From: Phialophora verrucosa
Taxonomy: Eukaryota; Ascomycota; Eurotiomycetes; Chaetothyriales; Herpotrichiellaceae
Reading direction: 5' to 3'
DNA: 64,000 nt
NCBI GenBank assembly: GCA_002099365.1
Contig: MSED01000002.1
Span: 434,001 to 498,000, forward strand
Shown: positions 54,728 through 64,000 of the stretch, piece by piece
Position numbering within the stretch: position 1 is the stretch's first letter
How the letters are laid out: each line of letters opens with the position of its first letter
The notes under the pieces: model-generated
Seen by the model: the letters and a program-made list of their open reading frames with translations, nothing else
Told to the model about the DNA's origin: nothing
The model's database searches: none
Program-made: the position numbers and the translations under genes

Positions 54728-56128
54728 ATGGCAATCACATCCTCAACCCCAACTAACCCGCCCTACCCGGCCGTCGGCTTCATCGGGCTCGGAGCCATGG
54801 GTTTCGCCATGTCAACCCACCTCGTGAGGACCGGCTTCCCCGTCACAGGCTACGACATCTACGGCCCGACGCTGGACCGCTGGCGGGCGACATGCAAGGA
54901 GATCGCGAGCACGACCGCACCCGCCAAGACCGCCACCTCGCCCGCCGAAGCAGTCCGCCACGCCAGCGTGGTCTGCTTGATGGTCGCGAACCATCACCAC
55001 GTGCATTCCGCCCTGTTTGACCCGCAGGGCGGGGCCGTGCACGCTCTCCCCCGGGACGTGACGGTCATCATCCACGCGACCATCCCGCCCACGCAGCCAT
55101 CGAACGTGCGCGAGAGGTTGACCCGCGAGTTTGGCCGTCCGGACGTCAAGCTGATTGACGCGCCCGTGTCGGGCGGAGTGGCGCGCTCCATCAACGGTAC
55201 CCTCACCATCATGGTCTCCTCGGACGTGATGGAGAACTTGCAGGAACCGAGCGCGAAGGTGGTCCTGGAAAACGTCGCGTCGAAAGGCAAGACGCTGTAC
55301 CCGATCCCTGGCGGGTTGGGCGCCGGGCAGTCCGCCAAGGCACTGAATCAGGTCCAGTGCGGGATTCACATCCCCGCGGCGTCGGAGATCATGGGCCTCG
55401 CGGCCGTCAATGGGCTGGATACGCAGAAATTCTACGACACCCTCACGACAAAAGACCCGAGCGGGAAACCGCCTGTGGGATGGAGCTGGATGTTCGAGAA
55501 CCGTGGCCCGCGAATGTTGAGCGCTACGCCGCCCATGGCGTCCGCGACTTTGATTATCAACAAGGACGTGGGCATCATCCGCGACGAAGAGGTACGCTTG
55601 AACGTCGAGTTGCCGCTCCTCAACACAGCCAGCGACGTCATCACGGAGGTCATGAAGACGCATGCCACCGCGGACGACAGCTGTATCGTCCAATACTACC
55701 TGGGTTTCGATTCCGACCGGAAGAACCTAGTCGTCAGCCAGGCCGGCAACACCAGCATCTCGGCAAGCGAGCAGAACAGCACCACTCGGGACATCGCCAC
55801 GGCCCATGCCCTCATCCACCTCGTCTCGGCCTACGAAACGACAAAATTCGCCCAGGCGCTCGATCTCATGCGCCCCGAGCAGAAGAAACAGTGGTTCAGC
55901 ATCATCGCCGGCGCCGCCGGCGCGAGCACCGTCTTCTCCGAGGTGATTCCGCGGGCCCTTGAAGACGCAGATGGCATCGAAGCCGCTTTCAAGAAGTACG
56001 CGCGGGAGAAGTTCGCCGGGGATGCTGTGGAGAAAGCGACCGGGCTAATCCAGAATGCGAAGAAGCAAGGATACGTGCCGGTGTTGTTGGAGGCGGCGGT
56101 TGGAAATCTGAAGACGCTACTTGGTTGA
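54728..56128 (+). CDS. NAD-dependent hydroxyacid dehydrogenase, HIBADH/LtnD type
   Basis: This intronless, GC-rich frame encodes 466 residues. The Rossmann motif GFIGLGAMG is at 17-25, the substrate motif DAPVSGG at 144-150 and the catalytic lysine Lys204 in GQSAKALNQ. These define the beta-hydroxyacid dehydrogenase family (3-hydroxyisobutyrate, tartronate semialdehyde, L-threonate). Usual members have about 300 residues. Here a further block of about 150 residues follows, with a long helical, charged segment (LDLMRPEQKKQWF region). It has no presequence, so it is likely cytosolic. It converges on the MACPF gene. Lack of introns and high GC relative to neighbours are compatible with past transfer from bacteria, but that is not shown. 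Confidence 0.9.
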   Translation: MAITSSTPTNPPYPAVGFIGLGAMGFAMSTHLVRTGFPVTGYDIYGPTLDRWRATCKEIASTTAPAKTATSPAEAVRHASVVCLMVANHHHVHSALFDPQGGAVHALPRDVTVIIHATIPPTQPSNVRERLTREFGRPDVKLIDAPVSGGVARSINGTLTIMVSSDVMENLQEPSAKVVLENVASKGKTLYPIPGGLGAGQSAKALNQVQCGIHIPAASEIMGLAAVNGLDTQKFYDTLTTKDPSGKPPVGWSWMFENRGPRMLSATPPMASATLIINKDVGIIRDEEVRLNVELPLLNTASDVITEVMKTHATADDSCIVQYYLGFDSDRKNLVVSQAGNTSISASEQNSTTRDIATAHALIHLVSAYETTKFAQALDLMRPEQKKQWFSIIAGAAGASTVFSEVIPRALEDADGIEAAFKKYAREKFAGDAVEKATGLIQNAKKQGYVPVLLEAAVGNLKTLLG

Positions 56129-56329
56129 GGCTGGATGTGAATGAATATGGGCAGATCTGCCCTGCATGTTTGGCGTTTTGGCATTAAGAGCATCTTAACG
56201 AAATCATGTAGTCTTGCCAAGTAGAGTGAAGCGATCAGATTGCCAACGATCTTCGTCTGTCAATTGGCGTGCTGTATATTGGAACGATGTAATACGTACC
56301 GCGAGCGGACTGTGCGTCCTGCCGAGAGC
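56129..56329. other. Convergent 3' region
   Basis: This is 201 bp between the stops of the dehydrogenase and the MACPF gene. Nothing was recognised. Confidence 0.5.
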
Positions 56330-58795
56330 TCACTCGAAGATGATCGTAAAGACTGCCAACTCACAATCTTCTGGCAGACGGGTTGTCCAAGTGATCGTCT
56401 CTGAGCCAGAATACGTGTCCGCAGTAAGCTGCGACAACCTCTCCCATGCTGCTCTGGTCGCCAACGGGTTGAAACCCGTGCCAGCGGAAAGAGCTCTTGG
56501 AGCCGAGAGCAGCATCTTCGTTGATGATTGAAGCGATTCGTAGATCTGCCCTTTGGGTGTCTTGATCTTTCCAATCCTGTCATCACTGGTAACGAAACCT
56601 TTCGTCTCGAAAGCCAACCTATCTGCCACCGTGAGAGTTCCTTCGTCATACTGTCGTAGGAGCTCTCGCAAGTTGAAATTGCTCAGAAGGGCTCGACGTG
56701 AAGCTGGAAGCACCAGTGTCCGCTCGGAGGGAGAATAGAGAATTGGCGTAGCAAATGATGGTGGATCCTCGATGTTAGCGTAGGGTCCGACTCCCACGGA
56801 GTGACAATACAGGTTGATTTTGTCGCCCGACTGGATGGTTTCGAACGGTTGCTCGTTGTACTTGCGCCATCTGCCTGTCTGGCCGGCCAAGCGGATCGAG
56901 AAACGTGTAACCTGCCTAAGCTTGCTCTCAACCGTTTCGGGCTTGATCTTCCCACGGTCGTCCACGAATATGCCTTGTATCTGGTTGTTCAGCTTAGGAT
57001 CCCTGTGAAGCTCATTGCCGGCAAGCAAGTAGATCGGGTAATCACTAGGCAACTAACCCCATTTATCAGCAGGATTACGGTGTGCCAGCGCGGGTGAGAA
57101 CTTACTGCTGGTAAGAACGGGACGGCGCCTTGGTCGAAAATATTTGCGCCAAGTACAGTGAACAGGGGTTCACCGGACCCCTGTTCTGGCGGTTCTCCTG
57201 TCACATCGAGTGATTTGTTGTCGAGGGCGTTCCAGGTGAGCCTTCTGTCCCCCAACCTTAGCCGTACCTGACTGCGCCATTTCGGCTTTTCCCGGCCAGC
57301 TGCTTTTATCCTCTGTTGAGCGATGTCTTCGAACAGCTTTGGAATTTCCTTCCACTCCTCGAATCGCCCAATGAGTTCATGGAGAGTAACAACTCTCTCT
57401 TGCTGATGTGCACATATTAGCCTTGAGTGGTTGACCATGCAGAAGACTGACCTCGATAACTCTCCAATGCTTCGGATTTGCGACACTGCGCGCCCAGCCG
57501 GGCGGACTACATTTAATCAGCAGGAGCCCGAGGACAGATTCGGTGCGACCGACTTTGCACATAGCAAGGAGTTGCCGCCTCTAGCCGTCCACGCCAGGCT
57601 CGACACATCGACTCCACGACCCACAAAGTCCTGGCTGCCATTCTGACGTTGCTTGCCATAGTTGACGGATCCCGAGGCGTACTGAGCGTTGAAATTGATG
57701 CCCATCTCGCTTTTCAACGCATCTTGTTTCTGAATATCTTTGAGTTCTGTGAGAGACCCCGCGAATTTTGAGCTTTGTAATTGACCCCCCAGCTGACATG
57801 CCGTAACGAATATGTGGCCTGGTATACGTTAATCGCCTCATAAGTCCCGGGACTGGCTATTGCTGACCGAACTTCTCGCTAAATTTCCGCAGTTGCTGGT
57901 CTGTAGGGTCCTGTCGAATGTCCTCGAGGGCTCTCTGACATTGCGGAGACAAGGCCAGATTGTCTTCGTCAAGAAACAACCTTGCCCGAGGAAACTTCTG
58001 AGGTCAGTAATTGGCAACAGTTGGGATGGATGAGTGCATACATTGTAAGCAGCGTAATATTCCATTTCTGCCCTGTCCCTATCCACCAGGTTCGTCTGCG
58101 TGCTTTCTGCCTTGAGACTCGCCGAGATGCCTGCTGTGACTCCAAATGCCCCTCCGCCGCTTGAGGCCGGTCAGCTAGATCGTGGGCCCGAGTTCAGGAG
58201 GGTCTTACAGTGCGATACCGATGGACTTGGCCGAGAATCCATTCTCGGCAAGAGAACGTTGAAGGTCTGTTTTGATCTGTTTGATTGAGATTGAAGAGGA
58301 ATCGCAAACTTCGAACTCGGGAAGCCCGCTTAGGACTGGATCCTGCACTGATGGTGGAGGCTGCAGGACGAAAGCTAAGGAGCGGACGAAGATTGAGTGG
58401 ACGTCCGACGAAGCGACAGATCTTTGTCCTACCTTGTTGCCGAGCCTTGACGATGTCGCTCTCCGACTCTCTTATGGTGAAGCCATACAAGACCTTATTG
58501 ATGCGAAAGATCTTGTTCCATTGTTCTGGTGAAAGATCTTCGGCTGTTCTGCAGCGGTGTTAGCTAGATAGTTGTTCCGGGACTCGGCGACAGACTCGAT
58601 GTTCTCCAAGTCTTCTGTAGTCCACTCTCCAGTCTCCGGGTACTGCAAACGCGCAGTTGACTCTCGTACAGAGGACCGTAACAAGTTGAAATCGGGATTG
58701 GCTGACCCGGATTGCAGAAGTGCCGGCTGATCATCTTCAGCCTTATTCGCACTGTCCTCAGCGGCGGGCGCCTGAGTTTTGTTGTCCTCACTCAT
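56330..58795 (-). CDS. MACPF (perforin-fold) domain protein, nine exons
   Basis: Exons run at 58795-58596, 58548-58433, 58374-58209, 58159-58042, 57997-57868, 57818-57554, 57506-57452, 57402-57106 and 57052-56330. The sum is 2070 nt, 689 residues. Eight introns of 44-58 nt have GT...AG ends, several with CTAAC/CTGAC branch sites. The first donor (GTCTGT) is weak. The MACPF signature (FGHIFV-x5-GG) is near residues 242-256, and a GGN...LL...NPPGW-like block follows around 325-345, as in other fungal MACPF proteins. The N-terminal 240 residues and the C-terminal 250 residues are not assigned. There is no signal peptide, so it would not leave by the classical route. The fold can form membrane pores, but many fungal members have no shown activity. 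Confidence 0.83.
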
Positions 58796-61700
58796 GACGG
58801 TGCTCGGTAGCGTGCACTCTGTGGAAGAGAAGGAAATACACAGTGAAGGGGAAGCAGCAGCCGCCGCCCAAATGAGGGGAATGTAAAGTTGGGCGTAGTA
58901 CTGGTGGCTGGCTGAATTCTCAGAGTAGCTCAGCTGCAAGCTGTGCGGCTGAAGCCATTCGACAGCCAATAGGACTAAGCTTGGGGCATGAGGCTGAGGC
59001 AGCCCCCATCCCTCAGCAATGCAATGGCATCGCAATACAATGCATCGAAGAGCTGGGTCACGGTTCCTGCTCAGCGATCAACCATGAAGGGCTGGGTCAC
59101 AGTACTTGACGATGTCGTCAGTCTCGAAGAATGAGTCTCACCTTCTAAGTCAAGCGTATGAGTGTGTCGAATCTGCCGACATTTGTCACTGCGTGACTGT
59201 GAGACGTCGCTACTTTGTCAGTCTCGACAAGAAGGACCTGCCACAGATCAAGAGGCCTCTAAAACCAGAAGATTGGTGCTACATTGCGTGAAGCTGCGGT
59301 CCGGTCATCGGTCACATCTATTGATCACAGCTCTCATATGCCATTTTTGATTGCCGAACGACCGGAATGCGCCTCCTCTTTCAGTTGTAGAATTATAAAA
59401 GGCTCGAGAGCTATCATCCGTGTTCATCGTGATGGGTAACGGTGAGGACAAGGTCTCGTAGTGTAGTCGCTTCGACCGCCCTATGGTTCGGTCTCCTCAC
59501 ACCCAGCGGCTTGCGAATCCGGATGGGTGGTTCGATGATTCTCATGAATGCGACAGGTGAAGTACGAGGGCCTGCGAAGGGGAATTTCATCTGGCATCTG
59601 AGTCAGTGTGCCGGGTCTCGAGTCGCTGTGACATGCTCCTGCTCCTGCGGGCTAAGGATCAGACGTCGCATTCACATCGGCCCGTCGTGGGGGATGTGGA
59701 ATTCTGATCGCATGCATAACCTCTGTTCCGAAAGATGTGGATATTGCAAGCTAGATGGGCAGCTGTGCTCGGAGACAACTTGTGACGCTTGACGCTCCAA
59801 TGGGGCAGAAGCAAAAGAGTTCCCACAGAGCAGCCGACCGCTCAGTAGCTAGCGGTGCATCGGTGTCGCAAGATCGGCGCGTTCGGCTGTTAGGCAGAAA
59901 GTGCTCGACAGACATGAGCATTCAGCTCATAGAGAAACCGACGTCGTGCATCTCATATGTCCCAGGCACACAATCTCTATAATGATTGCAGCCCGGTTGC
60001 AGCGTCAGTCCAGAGAGAGAGAAAGAATTTCAGAATGGGATTTTGAGCGGTCAGCTGCAGAATGGGCCCGTTGGGGACCGGAAGATGGGAAGAATGTTCG
60101 AGATGAGAAATGATCGTCATGGTCTGTGCCAGGAGGCATCCTTCAGCCTCAACTGGCAGATGTGGCTGTGCTGAGCACACCCGTTCGAGGGACGGTGGTG
60201 TGCCCACAGCACTAGTGATTTCTCTTTCCAGTGAGGTCTTTCTCGAATGAGCTCGCTCCTCGCAGTTGCGAACCAGTCATGGACACGGGTGGAGTTGCTG
60301 CCCGTTTATGTGAGCCAGAACAACCAGAAGGACCCAGACAGACTCCGCTTTCATCGCCCGATCGCGTCAAGCAACCCCAACCAAATCAGGCGCTTCCTCG
60401 CCCCTGAGGAAGCCAGCCTGGTGGCTACTACACCAATCACGTCGCCCCTTTTCATTGCTTCGGTGCTTCTCTAGTACTTGCGTGACGAAGAGGAAGATTG
60501 TTGGTCCAGAGCAGCTGATGCTCAGCTCATGTTCAGCTAGCCAGAACGGCCCCCATCCCGCTGTGCACGCTTTCGACGGGGCTTTGGGAATAAAGATGCG
60601 TCGTTTCCACCAACCTGGTCGGCATGCAGGGGAGCTCGCGAACCTAATGCGCGCCATCGTAGTGGTGGTGCGTTCTCGTTGCGAAGGCTGTTCCATGGCG
60701 CCTTTCTGGAACGTGCGCCCCAAATCTTTCTCCAAGCCATGGTTCACCATTCTCGGAGGCGCATTAGAGGTTATGATTGGCTGCGATTTGACAGCATTCT
60801 TGATTTTGGAGTCCTTTGACATGTACCCTCCTGCGGATATTGCGGGCGTAGGCGTGAAAATAGGTGCATCCATCTGCAAAGATTGCGATTGTCTTCGTCG
60901 CCACTCGAGGAGGTATGGAGACACCATGGTCTTGGCACCCTGGAGTGGGCGTGAAGCTTCCCTTCGCAGACCAGGCAAATTGTAAGCTCCAGGTGCGACT
61001 GGACACGAGACCATACCCTGGGTGGCGTTGGCCATAAGGCCCAAAGATACTCACGTGACTAGAGATGGTGCCGCTCTTCATGTTGAGTAAACGGACTATC
61101 GATTTGAGGTTTCGTCGTGAAAAGTTTGGTTGGACCTGGGTTGACCAAGTCTCTTGATGCAAGACCGAGACAGCAGCCAGTCACCAGGGAGCCCTGAAAA
61201 AGGAGGCGCGTAGGAAACAGCGAGCAAAGGAAGCATCTGCATTTGTCCTCAGGATTCTCCCAAGTGGCCGTGGTCGCTCCACCTCAAGTACGATGGCAGC
61301 CAGGTCAAATGAGCAGTGCGTGGTAGAACAACGTTTCGTATCCATCACACTGCATCCCGCCAACAGACGTGGATGCGACTCCTCGAAAGTCGGAATCGTA
61401 TGCACCCCGCATTTGAAGCATACTCTACCCAGCAGTAGTTGTGAGTGCAACGTAAGAACCCTGGCTGAGCAGCACAATGTGGGGAGTTGCACCTGAGGTG
61501 CCATTTGACATGGTCCGCCTTCCACATTCGTGCGGTCCAAGGTTGTTATGGCCGGTTCCGCTTTGCAGACAAAGAAAGGGTTCAGAACGAGCCAAGGGAT
61601 TTGATGGGTATCCATAGCCGGAAGAGTGGTAGAGTGAAATGGTGGGGGCTTCGAATGGTCGATGGTCAGGTCGTACTGTACGAGTAGCTCCCACAGACCG

Positions 61701-63530
61701 GGTTGCTCATGTGAGGTGGATTTCTCGGGGTAAGTAGCCTCGCCACAGAGCTTGGAGGTGAAGAGACCTCCTCATTCGGCCAGGGGTGTCTGTCACAAGG
61801 TATGCAGGATTCCCTCTCCTCGTATCTCCAGTCCAAAGACGATGAGCATTTTCTTGTTTTCTTTCACTCCTGTTGTGTGGCGAGAGAGTCAGCTGGCAGA
61901 CTCTGAATGCCAATTGGCTCCCAAACGGGTATTTCAGCTCGGTGTCGCCGACTGGCCGACAAGGTTTCGACCGTCGCGTCATCGTAGGGGAAAGCTGGTC
62001 GAACCGAGGCAAAGGACGGAGTAAGGAGGCAGACATTTGTGGAACAAGATGTACTCGTACGAGCCAGCAGGGCGCACTTTGACTTCTCCTCCCAACAGAC
62101 AATAGCTGCGTGAACTCGTATCCGGTACCGTATGCAGCCTGTGCGTGATTGGCCCACTAACACCTGAAACCTTGCGGGCCACCTACCGGATTCCGAAGTT
62201 GACGTTGGACCGCCACGACACACCAAAAGTACAAGCCTGTCGGCGCGGCCAATCGCTGATTTTCCGTTGATTGCGGGCACTTGCACGCCTTCTGTAGCTG
62301 CCAAACTTGAAACGCGCATTGAGAATGTTTCACCGTTGAGCGTTGCACACTTCTCTCACACTCCTCACAATGCACTGCTCGCACTGTGTTCATGGCTTTG
62401 TTTCGTCCAGGAGCTCACGTACTCGGCGCTCCGTCCACCCAGATGGTCCTTGGAATGGCGGGTGCTATACACTGGTCTATACTGGTCTAATTATGTCCAA
62501 TCCAAAACATGTTACCGCACTTGGGAAGCGGTAAACAAATTTCCCAAGTGTCTCCTCTTCCCCATCCTGCAAACAATCAGGGCGGGCCGATGCGCAATCA
62601 CCATGGTCGGCCTGGGTCTAGAATCCATGCTCGCCAAATTACTCGCACCTGTTTCCTGTGGGAGATTACTGCATTCAATCTCAGGTGATCGGATTCGTCG
62701 CGACCTTGTGTTTCAACTCGCCGTATCCGTCGCGTGGCTGATGTCGGTGCGTCTTTGGTTTCTCCATGTGGCTGGACACAAATTTCCACGGCCAAAAGGC
62801 AATGGTCCATACATCACATCTAGCATGTTTCAAGGTTGCACGATCCGTATCAAGCACGTCTTGCAACCATATCCCCACCGGCGCAACTTCCGAAAGGATG
62901 CATGGCGCCCTAGAGTCGAATTGTCCCCATCCATGTCGCCTACTCTCGCTTGTGCCGTCCGCATGATTGCATGGGAATCTACACACCCGTCTCGGCCGAT
63001 CCCAGTCATGCGGCTTAAACCCAGGCCATCCTCCTCGGCCACGGTCCCCACATGGCCTTCGCCGCCTCAGATATCCAACCTCGCGTATCGACCTCGGATA
63101 CCCTGCCAAATTTCCTGCTGATACGAGACAGAGCGCCCAAAACACCGTAAGCGATATGAAGTGGTCATCTGGTCGGAGCAGAAAACGAGCCATTCGAGAA
63201 CAAAACTGAATGACATGCTGATTGTGGTGTGATGCAAATCGAGAGCTGCATGTGATATTTTGTGGTCTGGGGAAAATGGTGAACCGTGCAGATGCGGTTC
63301 GATCCTCTTCGGCCGCTTGGGACAAGATGCTATGCTAGTATACATCCATGAAACTCGTATTAGTATGGCACGTCTCTGCAAGCAAAGACCTGGGTCTGGC
63401 GAGCGCTCAATAATTTCACTCGCACCGTCAGACATCCCCGAAGAGAAATTCGTCCCCACTCCGCATGCCAGGCCCTGCCCCGTCACAGACTGAGTCGTGC
63501 TTCATTTCCGAGCCAGCCAGGTGGCATGTC
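58796..63530. other. Gene-free stretch of 4.7 kb
   Basis: No frame has a recognisable domain or convincing splice partners. The longest are a forward/reverse pair over 60367-61044 and a forward frame of 284 residues at 62267-63121; both look like chance frames of moderately GC-rich DNA. Short direct repeats (GCTGGGTCAC twice near 59053-59100) and CTCGTACGAG at 62054-62063 are the only structure. It may be a decayed locus or a long regulatory interval. Confidence 0.5.
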
Positions 63531-64000
63531 CTACCGTGTTTCAGAATGCGACCCCTCATACCGCAGTGGATTGTCTTCGCTTGATCCACTCGTGGACGAC
63601 CCCGTTAACTGCCTTCTTGGGTCAGGCCCCGCCGCGCCGCTGAGCTCATTGCGTTGTTGTCGACTGCTCGGTCGCGCAATGTGCCGACTGCCCGCCTCTT
63701 GTTCGCGAGATGATGCATCGCTGTCCTGCCGCGAATGCCGCGTCGGTCTGTGACGATGGCTCGGGCTCATTTCTCGTTCCCGAGACGAGCGGGATGACAT
63801 GGGCTGCGCTGGGTCAGAGGGTTGAGATGTAGGTGGCACGGGGACCGCGTGACCTCCCACTGTCTTGCGTTTCTTCGGCGAGTTCTGGTAGTCTGATCGG
63901 AGGTGCGAGGCTGCGTGCTGGGAGAAGGGAGAGCCGTGCGTGCTCTTGCCCGACGGCGTCGGAGGCTGGTTTCCTGCGGAAGCAGATGGCGGGGTCCAAT
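63531..64000 (-). CDS. C-terminal part of a disordered, probably nuclear protein (cut by window edge)
   Basis: The reverse frame is open from the window edge to the stop at 63531, giving 155 codons. The segment is rich in Ser, Arg, Pro, Gln and Asp and looks disordered throughout, with the basic cluster SPKKRKTVGG, a classical nuclear localisation pattern. The rest of the gene, including any folded domain, lies beyond 64000, so no family can be given. A transcription or chromatin protein would fit the NLS. Confidence 0.55.
   Translation of the reverse strand, partial: WTPPSASAGNQPPTPSGKSTHGSPFSQHAASHLRSDYQNSPKKRKTVGGHAVPVPPTSQPSDPAQPMSSRSSREREMSPSHRHRPTRHSRQDSDASSREQEAGSRHIARPSSRQQRNELSGAAGPDPRRQLTGSSTSGSSEDNPLRYEGSHSETR

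Noticed and set aside
26252..56128. L-threonate-type pathway combining the class II aldolase and the LtnD-like dehydrogenase
   Set aside because: The two genes are about 28 kb apart with housekeeping genes between, and no kinase partner was seen; co-location in the window is not evidence.
60367..61044. Overlapping frames of 225 (reverse) and 176 (forward) codons
   Set aside because: No domain on either strand, no convincing start context and no partner exons; antisense open frames of this size are common in GC-rich DNA.
62267..63121. Forward frame of 284 codons
   Set aside because: Composition is rich in Cys, Trp, Arg and Pro with no ordered motif; overlapping frames are open on the other strand over much of the same stretch. 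Looks like chance.
1..64000. tRNA genes, rRNA, CRISPR arrays, intact transposons, telomere repeats
   Set aside because: I looked for T-loop-like GGTTCGANTCC contexts, regular spaced repeats, transposase or reverse transcriptase motifs and TTAGGG arrays. The few T-loop matches (for example near 22948 and 63290) lie in coding sequence or lack an acceptor stem.

Overview
This window looks like nuclear chromosomal DNA from a filamentous ascomycete (Pezizomycotina). The protein-coding genes carry introns of about 44-206 nt with GT...AG ends and CTAAC/CTGAC-like branch sites. The families are typical of moulds: HET-ankyrin, Zn2Cys6 regulator, BLI-3-like flavoprotein, Snu23, Mss116, Tam41 and a Bir1-type BIR protein. 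I cannot fix the order; Chaetothyriales or Dothideomycetes would fit, but this is a guess. No tRNA, rRNA, CRISPR or intact transposon was seen.

Layout. 1-5.6 kb is gene-poor and holds at best a decayed coding relic. 5.6-15 kb carries an isomaltase-like GH13 enzyme, a tiny three-exon cysteine-rich CYSTM-like gene, a large J-domain protein and histidinol-phosphate aminotransferase. 15-25 kb carries a small secreted protein, an apparent PAP2 lipid phosphatase / AIM6 phosphodiesterase fusion gene, the splicing factor Snu23, a BLI-3-like flavoprotein and a mitochondrial DEAD-box helicase. 26-40.4 kb is a run of metabolic genes: class II aldolase-like, 2-keto-4-pentenoate-hydratase-like, quinone oxidoreductase, a Zn2Cys6 regulator, an MFS carrier, D-lactate dehydrogenase and a paraoxonase-like lactonase. 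It looks like a catabolic cluster with its own regulator and transporter. 41-47 kb is housekeeping: a zinc-binding protein, a BIR protein and Tam41 on a shared short promoter. 47-59 kb is accessory: HET-ankyrin, two small unknown genes, a hydroxyacid dehydrogenase of the 3-hydroxyisobutyrate type, and a nine-exon MACPF (perforin-fold) gene. 59-63.5 kb has no supported gene. The right edge cuts a reverse-strand gene, leaving only its C-terminus.

Exon models were built by hand from the open frames plus splice signals. For every spliced gene, the exon lengths add up to an open frame ending in a stop. The most notable observations are the PAP2-AIM6 fusion, the 26-40 kb metabolic cluster with a perfect 12-bp inverted CGG-N3-CGG repeat in its divergent promoter, the MACPF gene, and a short upstream frame overlapping the Tam41 start as ATGA.
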